From positions 287,640 through 351,639 of the forward strand of contig DGQP01000005.1 of NCBI GenBank assembly GCA_002400415.1: 64,000 nucleotides of DNA, read 5' to 3'. The stretch comes from Chitinophagaceae bacterium UBA4411 (GTDB taxonomy: Bacteria; Bacteroidota; Bacteroidia; Chitinophagales; Chitinophagaceae). The notes under the pieces were generated by a model. It saw nothing but the letters and a program-made list of their open reading frames with translations. It was not told where the DNA came from and did not search any database. Below are positions 1 through 7,278 of the stretch, piece after piece. The translations under genes and the position numbers were made by a program. Numbering within the stretch: position 1 is the first letter of the stretch; every line of letters starts with the position of its first letter.

Positions 1-57
1 TTTAGCTTCATCATCAATGATATTCCCGCCGATTTTTATAATATATAATTTATCCAT
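1..57 (-). CDS. argB: Acetylglutamate/N-acylglutamate kinase, N-terminal fragment (cut by window edge)
   Basis: The first 19 codons run leftward off the window and begin M-D-K-L-Y-I-I-K-I-G-G-N-I-I-D-D. The K-I-G-G-N stretch is the phosphate-binding start of amino-acid kinases of the ArgB family, which phosphorylate N-acyl-glutamate in arginine synthesis. The ATG lies inside the last codons of argF' (8-bp overlap: AATGGATAA carries both this ATG and the argF' TAA), so the two are probably translationally coupled. Only the N-terminus is visible; the call rests on this motif and the operon context. Confidence 0.8.
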   Translation of the reverse strand, partial: MDKLYIIKIGGNIIDDEAK

Positions 58-1021
58 TGCTTTTTAATATCTCAGATAAGACAGCCTGCGCTGCCCATAC
101 CCTGTTGGATGCCTGCTGTGTAACAATGCTCATGCTGCCATCCAGCATCTCATCACTGAGTTCCACATTTCTCCGGACCGGCAGGCAATGCATGATCCTG
201 GCATTATTAGTCTGTGCCCAGCGTTTATGTTCCAGCATCCATTGGGGGGCGTTTGTGTAGATCTTGCCATAATCATTATAAGTACTCCAGTTTTTCACAT
301 ATACAAAATCGGCTCCTTTTAAGGCTTCTTCCTGGTTGTGGGTAATGCTTGCTCCTTTGGTAAACTCCTCGTCCAGTTCATAATCTTCCGGGTGCGTGAT
401 CACAAAATCAGCCTTTCCCCAGGCATTGATCCATTGTGCAAAGCTATTGGCCACACATTGTGGTAAGGGTTTGACATGCGGAGCCCATGTTAATACAATT
501 TTTGGTTTATTCCCAATTCCTGAAGGGGAGTTAAGAAGCGTCTCCTGTATTGTAATAATATCTGTTAATGATTGCAGCGGGTGCAGGGTGGCACTTTCCA
601 GGCTGACAACCGGGATTCCAGCATATTTAATGATCTGTTTAATGTAGAGTTCACTATAATCATCTTCCCGGTTCTTTAAGGAGGGGAAAGTCCTGATCGC
701 TAAAATATCAAAGTACTTGCCGAAGATGGGCGCAGCGTCTTTTACATGCTCTACAGTACTGCCGCTCATGATCGCTTCTTCTTCAAACTCTAATGCCCAG
801 CCCTCATTGCCCACATTAAAAATGATGGCTTCCATACCCAGGTTCTGGGCAGCAATTTGTGTGCTGAGCCTCGTCCGCATACTGGGATTAAGGAACAGGC
901 AACCGACCCGTTTATTTATACCCAGTAGTTTATCTTTAAACGGGCTCGCCTTATAATCCAGTGCTGTGCGCACCAGGCCATCAATGTCGGTTACGTCATG
1001 AACCGAAGTGAAATTTCTCAA
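50..1021 (-). CDS. argF': N-succinylornithine (or N-acetylornithine) carbamoyltransferase
   Basis: Cytoplasmic transcarbamylase of 323 aa that transfers a carbamoyl group from carbamoyl phosphate to an N-acylated ornithine, the Bacteroidota variant of the ArgF step. The carbamoyl-phosphate loop S-M-R-T-R is at residues 47-51, H-P-L-Q at 147-150 and H-C-L-P-V-R-R at 278-284. The N-terminus (MRNFTSVHDV) lines up with the Bacteroides fragilis enzyme as I remember it, supporting the TTG start at 1021; the frame upstream is closed by a TGA two codons earlier. Residue 90, which separates succinyl- from acetyl-ornithine enzymes, is Val (Pro in B. fragilis, Glu in Xanthomonas), favouring the succinyl substrate. 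It overlaps the small membrane gene upstream and argB downstream. Confidence 0.93.
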   Translation of the reverse strand: MRNFTSVHDVTDIDGLVRTALDYKASPFKDKLLGINKRVGCLFLNPSMRTRLSTQIAAQNLGMEAIIFNVGNEGWALEFEEEAIMSGSTVEHVKDAAPIFGKYFDILAIRTFPSLKNREDDYSELYIKQIIKYAGIPVVSLESATLHPLQSLTDIITIQETLLNSPSGIGNKPKIVLTWAPHVKPLPQCVANSFAQWINAWGKADFVITHPEDYELDEEFTKGASITHNQEEALKGADFVYVKNWSTYNDYGKIYTNAPQWMLEHKRWAQTNNARIMHCLPVRRNVELSDEMLDGSMSIVTQQASNRVWAAQAVLSEILKSNG

Positions 1022-1286
1022 TGTTCAGGTTTTTAATGATGGTATTCCAGCTATTCAGAATAACGAAATAAGCAGGAATATAAATAATATAAAAGGGTAA
1101 ATATCTGATATAACCATTGATCAGGGTGAAGCCAATAGTTACAGGTTCCTTTATGTTTACCTGCAGCATAACGAGGAGCAGGTCGCAAAACATCGGAATG
1201 ATAATAAGGCATAATGCGACAGCGGATGCTCCCTTTGCCGTGGGTTTCAGGCTTAGAATATATTGTTTAAATGTCTGTTCAGGCAT
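996..1286 (-). CDS. Small membrane protein of unknown function within the arginine operon
   Basis: A 96-aa protein with two hydrophobic stretches, about residues 20-42 and 61-80, and a basic C-terminal tail. I recognise no family. Its ATG overlaps the argD stop by 8 bp (GATGCCTGA), and its last 26 bases overlap the start of argF', so it is locked into the operon on both sides by translational coupling geometry. That arrangement, plus a sensible two-helix topology, argues that it is a real gene rather than a chance frame. A role as a transporter partner or membrane anchor for arginine enzymes would be speculation. Confidence 0.7.
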   Translation of the reverse strand: MPEQTFKQYILSLKPTAKGASAVALCLIIIPMFCDLLLVMLQVNIKEPVTIGFTLINGYIRYLPFYIIYIPAYFVILNSWNTIIKNLNIEKFHFGS

Positions 1287-2424
1287 CTTGTAAGACAGCT
1301 ATTTCAGCTTTTATGGCTTCAATAAAATCTTCTGCATCCCTTTTCTTTAAAGCAAGGCTTGGCAATAAACGGATCACATTGGGTTTGGCTTCGCCGGTAA
1401 ATATCTTCTGGTTCCACAGCAAATTTTTCTTCAGGTCTTTTAGTTCAGCTGGTACATCAAAACCAATCATCAGGCCACGGCCTCTTACATTTTCCAGTTC
1501 AGGGATACTATCCAGTTCATCCTTTAAATATTTCCCCACCATCACAGCATTTCCCATCAATTTCTCTTCTTCAATTATGTCCAGCACAGCCAGTGCAGCA
1601 ACACAGGCAAGGTGGTTGCCGCCAAAAGTAGTACCCAGTTGAAAATGTTTGGGCTTGATATGAGGGGCCACAATGATCCCGGCAACCGGAAAACCATTTC
1701 CCATACCTTTTGCCATGGAGTAAATATCTGCATTGACCCCGGCAAAATCGTGGCTAAAGAATTTGCCACTGCGGCCATAACCACATTGCACACTGTCGGC
1801 AATATAAACAGCGCCATGCTCATCACAAAGGGAACGGATCTTTCTGAGGAACGAATCATCTGCTACATTGATGCCCCCAACTCCCTGGATACCTTCGATG
1901 ATCACTGCAGCAATTTCATTTCCATCCTTTTCAAAGCAGGCCTCCAGTGCCTCTTCATCATTGAAAGGGAGGAAGATCACATTATCAGTTTCATTAACCG
2001 GGGCGACATAATTTTTATTATCGGTTACAGCCACAGCGAGGGAAGTTCTTCCGTGAAAAGACTTGCTGAATGCGATCACTTTCTTTCTGCCGGTGTGAAA
2101 TGAAGCCAGTTTCAGTGCATTTTCATTGGCCTCAGCTCCGCTGTTGCAAAGAAATAGCTGGTAATCGGCCTTACCGGAGAGTTTGCCGAGTTTTTCTGCC
2201 AGTTGCTGTTGTAACGGGATGCGGATGGAATTAGAATAAAAAGCAATCTTTTCCAGTTGCTCCTCAATCCGTTTTACCCAATGCGGATGGGTATGTCCTA
2301 TACTGATCACAGCATGGCCTCCATAAAGGTCAAGATACTGCTCACCTTTATCATCCCATACATAGGAACCTTTTGCTTTCACGATAGTGATCTCGTTGAT
2401 CGGGTAGACGTCGAATAAATTCAT
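1279..2424 (-). CDS. argD: Acetylornithine/succinylornithine aminotransferase
   Basis: Class III PLP-dependent aminotransferase, 381 aa, the usual length for ArgD. It converts N-acyl-glutamate semialdehyde to N-acyl-ornithine with glutamate as amino donor. The cofactor-binding N-S-G-A-E-A-N is at 94-100, and the Schiff-base lysine is K239 in S-M-A-K-G-M-G-N-G. An F-H-G-R-T motif at 123-127 is also typical. The ATG at 2424 directly follows the stop of the DUF1343 gene with no spacer, and the stop overlaps the following small membrane gene. Substrate (acetyl or succinyl) cannot be read from this sequence alone. Confidence 0.95.
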   Translation of the reverse strand: MNLFDVYPINEITIVKAKGSYVWDDKGEQYLDLYGGHAVISIGHTHPHWVKRIEEQLEKIAFYSNSIRIPLQQQLAEKLGKLSGKADYQLFLCNSGAEANENALKLASFHTGRKKVIAFSKSFHGRTSLAVAVTDNKNYVAPVNETDNVIFLPFNDEEALEACFEKDGNEIAAVIIEGIQGVGGINVADDSFLRKIRSLCDEHGAVYIADSVQCGYGRSGKFFSHDFAGVNADIYSMAKGMGNGFPVAGIIVAPHIKPKHFQLGTTFGGNHLACVAALAVLDIIEEEKLMGNAVMVGKYLKDELDSIPELENVRGRGLMIGFDVPAELKDLKKNLLWNQKIFTGEAKPNVIRLLPSLALKKRDAEDFIEAIKAEIAVLQDA

Positions 2425-3597
2425 TTATTTTATTTTCAATTTTTGTAATGGCTGTTTATAAATGAGGAACGGGGTTATTTCAGTGACCCATTCCCTTTCT
2501 TCTTTATCCAGTTTCTGTTTTACTTCTTTCCAGCTTGCTTTATTATCAAGGTAATCCAGTAACAACGGGTCACCCACCAGCAGTTCAATAGCTTTTTTAT
2601 CATTGAATGCTTCATATTTACCTTCCCTCCATGCAAAACCCGGGGTCCGATCTTTTACATATTTCATCAGTTGCAGGGAATGTGCAAGGGAATGGTATTC
2701 TTTTTTGAGATGGGGCAGTACATGCAAGCCCTGGCAAACCTCGTCTTTGTATTTATGAAAAACAGGAATGAAACGGACCGGGCGTATAAAACAAATTTTA
2801 TTATAAGCCGGATGTTGTGCATTATTCCAGTCATCCCTGAAAACCCAGTCCATAGTGGGTGCACCCACCATTTCAAAGGGAAGTGTGGTGCCGCGGCCTT
2901 CACTGATATTTGTTCCTTCCCACAAACATTGCCCGCTGTAAACGGCGCAGGTGCTGATTGCAGGGATATTCGGGGAGGGCGAAATAAATACTGATTCTTT
3001 TTTACGGGCTGGGATAATGACAAGTTCCCAGCTTGCGCCAAGCTTGAATTTAAAATAACGGCACATTTCGCCAATAGTCAATCCATGCCGGTGGGGCAAT
3101 CCTTCCAGGCCAATAAAAGACGCAAAGGAGGAGGTCATCTTTGTTCCTTCCACCTGCCGGCCTGCCGGGTTAGCTTTATCAACTACAATTATTGTCACCG
3201 CCAGTTTCAGCGCAGTGATTTTTTGCAGCAACAGCCAGATAGTACTGGTAAATGTGAAATAACGGCTGCCTGCATCCTGGATATCAATAACCAATGTGTC
3301 AATAGCCTTTAATTGTTCATCACTGGCGGTGAGGGAATGATCAGCTGAATTATATAAAGAAATCCATTCAATATTTTCTGCAAGTTGCTGGTAAGCGGAA
3401 GTGTCATCCATTTTTACCTGGTCCTGCAGCTCTCCAAAAAGACCATGCTCCGGAATGAATACTTTTTTTAGTTTTCCGGTTTCTGCCAGCGACTGAAAGC
3501 TATATTTACCCGTTTGCGGATGCCAGGCAGATTGGTTGCACAATAACCCCGTTGCCTCACTTTCTTTAAGAAGTTTATATAACGGGTCTTTTTTCAT
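2425..3597 (-). CDS. DUF1343 protein, exo-beta-N-acetylmuramidase NamZ-like
   Basis: A 390-aa protein with the hallmark segments of the DUF1343/NamZ family: P-E-H-G at 49-52, D-I-Q-D-A-G-S-R-Y-F-T at 105-115, a V-D-K-A-N-P-A-G-R-Q-V-E-G segment and R-H-G-L-T-I-G-E. Characterised NamZ enzymes remove N-acetylmuramic acid from the non-reducing end of peptidoglycan fragments. Those I know are exported, but this copy starts MKKDPLYKLL and shows no signal peptide, so it should be cytoplasmic. It sits between argC and argD with 0-2 bp spacing, an unexpected partner for arginine synthesis. Family assignment is good; the actual substrate here is unknown. Confidence 0.82.
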   Translation of the reverse strand: MKKDPLYKLLKESEATGLLCNQSAWHPQTGKYSFQSLAETGKLKKVFIPEHGLFGELQDQVKMDDTSAYQQLAENIEWISLYNSADHSLTASDEQLKAIDTLVIDIQDAGSRYFTFTSTIWLLLQKITALKLAVTIIVVDKANPAGRQVEGTKMTSSFASFIGLEGLPHRHGLTIGEMCRYFKFKLGASWELVIIPARKKESVFISPSPNIPAISTCAVYSGQCLWEGTNISEGRGTTLPFEMVGAPTMDWVFRDDWNNAQHPAYNKICFIRPVRFIPVFHKYKDEVCQGLHVLPHLKKEYHSLAHSLQLMKYVKDRTPGFAWREGKYEAFNDKKAIELLVGDPLLLDYLDNKASWKEVKQKLDKEEREWVTEITPFLIYKQPLQKLKIK

Positions 3598-3599
3598 GG

Positions 3600-4580
3600 T
3601 CAGAATCCGGCAGGTTTTAAATGAAGGCCGGTCGTTTCGTCAAGCCCGGAAATGAGGTTCATATTTTGTACAGCCTGACCGGATGCCCCCTTCAGTAAAT
3701 TATCAACAGCCGTATGCACCACTAATTTACTACCCGCTTTTTCCAGTTGAATGACGGCTTTATTGGTATTTACCACTTGTTTCAAAAAAACCGGTTCTTT
3801 GCTGACATGGGTGAAAGGGTGGTCTTTATAAAAATCATTGAACAGGATCAATAGTTCTTCGATACTGAGATCACAATGCAGGGTGGAGCTGACAAAAATG
3901 CCCCTTGTAAAATCACCTCTCCAGGGAACAAAACTCAGGTCAATATTGCCGGCAGGTTGTAATTGTAATAATGATTCCCCGATTTCACCAAGATGCTGGT
4001 GAGTGAGTGTTTTATAAGCCTGTATATTATTAGCTCTCCAGCTGAAATGAGAAGTTTGGGATAATGACTGGCCTGCGCCGGTGGAACCGGTAATGCCGGT
4101 GGTATAAATATCATTCAGCAGGCCGGCTTTTGCTAATGGCAGCAAACCCAGTTGTATCGTAGTGGCAAAACAGCCGGGGTTCGCAATGTTCTGTGCTGTT
4201 CTTATTTTTTCCCTATTCAGTTCAGGGAGGCCGTACACAAAATGGCGGTTACCAGCGCTGGCGCTGCTGCTTAGCCTGAAATCATTGGCGAGATCAATGA
4301 TCTTTATTTTACCGGTGATCTTATTTTCTGAGAGAAATTTTTTAGACTCTCCGTGCCCCAGGCACAAAAACAACACATCAATATCATCACTCAATTCACC
4401 GGAGAATACAAGGTCTGTATCCCCCAGCAGATCCTGGTGGACAGAATAAACAGGCTTGCCTGCATTGCTGCGGCTGTGAATAAAAGAAACAGATACATAC
4501 GGATGGTGAATCAGTAAACGGATGAGTTCGCCACCGGTATAACCTGCCCCGCCGATGATGCCTGCCTTAATGTTTGCCAT
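3600..4580 (-). CDS. argC: N-acetyl-gamma-glutamyl-phosphate reductase
   Basis: NADPH-dependent reductase, 326 aa, converting N-acyl-glutamyl phosphate to the semialdehyde. The dinucleotide-binding loop G-I-I-G-G-A-G-Y-T-G-G-E-L is at 8-20 and the catalytic cysteine is C137 in A-N-P-G-C-F-A-T. A His-rich stretch (T-H-Q-H-L-G-E-I) follows in the substrate domain. The ATG overlaps the end of argG by 14 bp, and the stop is 2 bp before the DUF1343 start. Confidence 0.95.
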   Translation of the reverse strand: MANIKAGIIGGAGYTGGELIRLLIHHPYVSVSFIHSRSNAGKPVYSVHQDLLGDTDLVFSGELSDDIDVLFLCLGHGESKKFLSENKITGKIKIIDLANDFRLSSSASAGNRHFVYGLPELNREKIRTAQNIANPGCFATTIQLGLLPLAKAGLLNDIYTTGITGSTGAGQSLSQTSHFSWRANNIQAYKTLTHQHLGEIGESLLQLQPAGNIDLSFVPWRGDFTRGIFVSSTLHCDLSIEELLILFNDFYKDHPFTHVSKEPVFLKQVVNTNKAVIQLEKAGSKLVVHTAVDNLLKGASGQAVQNMNLISGLDETTGLHLKPAGF

Positions 4581-5772
4581 TAGTTGATTCTTTAACCTGG
4601 TGATAGATCATGGTCTGGTTACCAAAAATTTTGCTGAATCCTCTTACATCTTCTCCGGTCCAGCCATTGTTCATTTCGCCATACTTACCAAATTTACTAT
4701 TCATCAGGTCGTAGGGCGATTCAATGCCGGTAACCTGGAACCGGTAAGGCATAAGCTGAACAAACACATCGCCGGTTACGTTCCGCTGACTGCTTTCAAG
4801 ATAAGCTTCAATATCAATCATTACTGGATCAAGTATCTGTCCTTCATGTAACCAGTTGCCATAGAATTGTGCCAACTGGTCTTTCCAGGTCAGTTGCCAT
4901 TTGGTCAGCACATGTTTTTCCAGCGCATGGTGTGCTTTGATGATCACCATTGGGGCAGCAGCTTCAAACCCCACTCTCCCTTTGATGCCAATAATGGTAT
5001 CACCCACATGAATATCACGGCCTATACCGTAAGGGCCGGCCAATGTTTGTAAATATTGAATGGCATCAGAAGGATGGTTAAAGTTTTTACCGTTTACTTT
5101 ATTTAATTCCCCTTTATGAAAATGAAGTTTTACTTCTTCAGCACCTGTTTTAGTAACCTGTGTCGGCCAGGCTTCTTCCGGAAGCATTCCTTTGGAGGAA
5201 AGTGTTTCTTTGCCTCCCACGCTTGTTCCCCATAATCCTTTATTAATAGAGTAGAGGGCTTTGGAGAAATTCATATCCACTCCTTTTGCTTTCAGGTAGT
5301 CGATCTCCGCTTCACGGCTCAGTTTCAGGTCGCGGATAGGAGTAAGAATTTCCACACCGGGGATCATGATATTAAAGATCATATCAAACCGCACCTGGTC
5401 GTTGCCGGCACCCGTACTTCCATGCGCCACTGCATCAGCATTCAGTTCAAGTGTATGCTCTGCAATATGTAACGCCTGGCTCAGTCTTTCTGCAGATACA
5501 CTCAGCGGGTATGTATTATTCTTTAGTACATTGCCATAGACCAGGTATTTAATAATCCTGTCATAATAGGTTTTTACGGCATTCACCGCTTTGTGTGATT
5601 TTACTCCCAGTTTGTAAGCATGGGCTTCGATCTGTTTCAGCTCTTCTTCCGTAAAGCCACCGGTGTTCACAATAATGCTGTGTACTTCATAACCCAGATC
5701 TTCACCCAGGTATTTCACGCAGTAAGAAGTATCTAATCCGCCGCTAAATCCGAGTACAACCTTTTTTGCCAT
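4567..5772 (-). CDS. argG: Argininosuccinate synthase
   Basis: 401-aa enzyme that joins citrulline and aspartate with ATP to form argininosuccinate. The N-terminal PP-loop F-S-G-G-L-D-T-S is at 9-16, and the G-A-G-N-D-Q-V-R-F citrulline/aspartate-binding segment lies near residue 121. Length and order match the ArgG family. It is the second gene of the leftward operon, 18 bp after the GNAT gene, and overlaps argC downstream. Confidence 0.95.
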   Translation of the reverse strand: MAKKVVLGFSGGLDTSYCVKYLGEDLGYEVHSIIVNTGGFTEEELKQIEAHAYKLGVKSHKAVNAVKTYYDRIIKYLVYGNVLKNNTYPLSVSAERLSQALHIAEHTLELNADAVAHGSTGAGNDQVRFDMIFNIMIPGVEILTPIRDLKLSREAEIDYLKAKGVDMNFSKALYSINKGLWGTSVGGKETLSSKGMLPEEAWPTQVTKTGAEEVKLHFHKGELNKVNGKNFNHPSDAIQYLQTLAGPYGIGRDIHVGDTIIGIKGRVGFEAAAPMVIIKAHHALEKHVLTKWQLTWKDQLAQFYGNWLHEGQILDPVMIDIEAYLESSQRNVTGDVFVQLMPYRFQVTGIESPYDLMNSKFGKYGEMNNGWTGEDVRGFSKIFGNQTMIYHQVKESTNGKH

Positions 5773-5790
5773 CTTATTTTCAATAATTAT

Positions 5791-6498
5791 TTAATGAAGG
5801 AAATAATGCAGTAGTGATTTGGGCTTGCCGCCACCGTTCCCGTTCTTATCCTTTTTCAGGAATGGTTTCAGTAGTTTCCATTGTTTGAAACGTAACAGGC
5901 GTTCCAGGCTGGAAACATTCTCCTTAAAGAATTCTTTGGTCTCTTCCGGTTCGTAATGATCTTTGGGGTCGTAGAGCATGGCTGTGCACATACAGTTCTT
6001 ACGTTCCTTGCTCATCAGTATTTCATAATTCACGCAGCTTTTGCAACCGGCCCAGAAAGCTTCATCCTGGGTGAGTTCAGAATAGGTGACAGGCTCATAG
6101 CCGAGATCACTGTTGATCTTCATTACGGCAAGGCCGGTGGTCAGCCCAAAGATCTTTGCTTCGGGATACTTCTGCCGGGAAAGGTTAAATATCTTTTGCT
6201 TAATGAGCTTTGCCACCCCGCTTTTCCGGAAGGCTGGCGCTACAATCAAACCGCTGTTAGCCACATATTCACCGTGGCTCCAGGTTTCGATATAACAAAA
6301 GCCCACCCATTCATTCTGGTCGGTAATGGCAATGATGGCTTTACCCTCATCAATCTTTTGTTCAATATAATCAGGGCTGCGTTTGGCAATGCCTGTTCCA
6401 CGGGCAGCAGCTGAAGCCTCCATTTCATCGGTGATGGTCTTGGAGTATACTTTATCGGATACAGTTGCTACCCTGATAATGATATGTTGATTGTCCAC
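5791..6498 (-). CDS. GNAT-family acyltransferase, candidate N-acylglutamate synthase
   Basis: First gene of the arginine operon, 235 aa, starting with GTG (no ATG is available upstream in frame). The acyl-CoA-binding strand-loop is V-A-P-A-F-R-K-S-G-V-A-K-L-I at 86-99, a GNAT motif A. After the core comes a cysteine-rich segment, C152-x2-C155 and C169-x-C171, that could bind a metal, then a Lys/Gly-rich tail. No ArgA or ArgJ is visible here, and the first step of the pathway needs an acyltransferase, so the position suggests glutamate N-acetyl- or N-succinyltransferase activity. That role is inference; the GNAT fold is well supported. Confidence 0.72.
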   Translation of the reverse strand: MDNQHIIIRVATVSDKVYSKTITDEMEASAAARGTGIAKRSPDYIEQKIDEGKAIIAITDQNEWVGFCYIETWSHGEYVANSGLIVAPAFRKSGVAKLIKQKIFNLSRQKYPEAKIFGLTTGLAVMKINSDLGYEPVTYSELTQDEAFWAGCKSCVNYEILMSKERKNCMCTAMLYDPKDHYEPEETKEFFKENVSSLERLLRFKQWKLLKPFLKKDKNGNGGGKPKSLLHYFLH

Positions 6499-6752
6499 TT
6501 TTAAACTGAGTTGAAATAAAAACGGTTCACCAGTCCTTCTGAATTTTTTCCGGGGATTACTTCACTGACAGGGACCAGGGTGAGGGGTTCGTCCTGTCAG
6601 AAAACAGGGCGGCGTCGGGGGCGTGAAAAAGTAAACACATCGAAGCCAACGGAATAGACGCCGCTGGTGATCGGTGCATGAAATGCGAACTGTTTGGTAT
6701 GTGTCAGAATGTTTGTCATGTTGACGAACAGAAACAAGTTGTAAATTGGGTA
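6499..6752 (-). promoter_or_regulatory. Long 5' leader of the arginine operon, candidate attenuator
   Basis: Between the predicted transcription start (about 6748) and the GNAT start codon lie about 250 nt. They hold an Arg-rich leader peptide (6597-6719) and two hairpins that cannot form together. Hairpin A pairs 6608-6604 with 6597-6593 (CCUGU/ACAGG, 6-nt loop). Hairpin B pairs 6600-6593 with 6572-6565 (CUGACAGG/CCUGUCAG, 20-nt loop). Both use 6593-6597, and the 5' arm of B contains the leader stop codon. A U-rich run (6516-6526) follows a weak stem near 6520-6545. The layout fits ribosome-mediated attenuation, although no strong terminator with an adjoining U tract is evident. Confidence 0.5.
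6597..6719 (-). CDS. Arginine leader peptide (40 aa)
   Basis: A short frame opens with ATG about 29 nt after the predicted transcript start and ends in TGA. The peptide begins MTNILTHTKQ and ends F-S-R-P-R-R-R-P-V-F. Codons 33-37 (6623-6609) are CGC CCC CGA CGC CGC: four arginines and one proline just before a switchable hairpin pair. Stalling of a ribosome at arginine codons when charged tRNA-Arg is scarce is the classical leader-peptide mechanism for biosynthetic operons. Direct sequence support is the frame and codons; function is inferred from position. Confidence 0.55.
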   Translation of the reverse strand: MTNILTHTKQFAFHAPITSGVYSVGFDVFTFSRPRRRPVF

Positions 6753-6787
6753 CAAATGTATAATAATAATTGGTTTAGCCTCACAAA
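6753..6787 (-). promoter_or_regulatory. Promoter of the arginine operon
   Basis: On the minus strand TACATTTG (6760-6753) matches the Bacteroidota -7 consensus TAnnTTTG exactly, with TTTG (6787-6784) 23 bp upstream as the -33 element. The predicted start is near 6748. Confidence 0.55.
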
Positions 6788-6811
6788 TTTTTTGTTATAA
6801 AAACAGGGTTT

Positions 6812-7276
6812 ATGGAACCGGGAAACACCTTTTCAGAAGAACAACCGTTAGCGAAAGAAGCGAAGAAAAAACCATCAGGCTTCCGGCGATTTATAAGAGT
6901 CTTTTTTCTCCTGCTATTTGCCGGCCTGGCCATATTTATTTTCTTTAAATTCTTTTATGTATTTGGAGAAGGAGCCAAAGCAGGTGAACTGAATTTCTTT
7001 GTTAAAAAGGGATATATATTTAAAACGTATGAAGGCCGGGTGATACAACCGGGCTACCGGCCTAATGTGACAGGCGGTATTCAGTCAAATGAATTTGAGT
7101 TTTCTGTGGTCAGTGAAAAAGTGGCTGCCCAGTTAATGGCCAATAGCGGAGCGGCAATGGAGCTGCATTATAAAGAATATCTGGGGGCGCTGCCCTGGCG
7201 GGGAATGAGCAGGTATGTGGTTGACAGTATTATTTCCATTACAAGAAACGGGGTCAGGCAAACGCTGCTGCCCTGA
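6812..7276 (+). CDS. Conserved Bacteroidota single-pass membrane protein
   Basis: 154 aa with a charged N-terminus (1-28), one transmembrane helix at about 31-52, then a soluble domain beginning G-E-L-N-F-F-V-K-K-G-Y-I-F-K-T-Y-E-G. I recall this segment from small Bacteroidota proteins sometimes mislabelled 6-phosphogluconate dehydrogenase; there is no dehydrogenase fold here. It is divergent from the arginine operon and ends 2 bp before the convergent RsmI-like gene. The function is unknown. Confidence 0.75.
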   Translation: MEPGNTFSEEQPLAKEAKKKPSGFRRFIRVFFLLLFAGLAIFIFFKFFYVFGEGAKAGELNFFVKKGYIFKTYEGRVIQPGYRPNVTGGIQSNEFEFSVVSEKVAAQLMANSGAAMELHYKEYLGALPWRGMSRYVVDSIISITRNGVRQTLLP

Positions 7277-7278
7277 AC

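Noticed and set aside
6812..7276. 6-phosphogluconate dehydrogenase annotation for the small membrane protein
   Set aside because: No nucleotide-binding fold or catalytic residues; only a name that circulates for similar short proteins.
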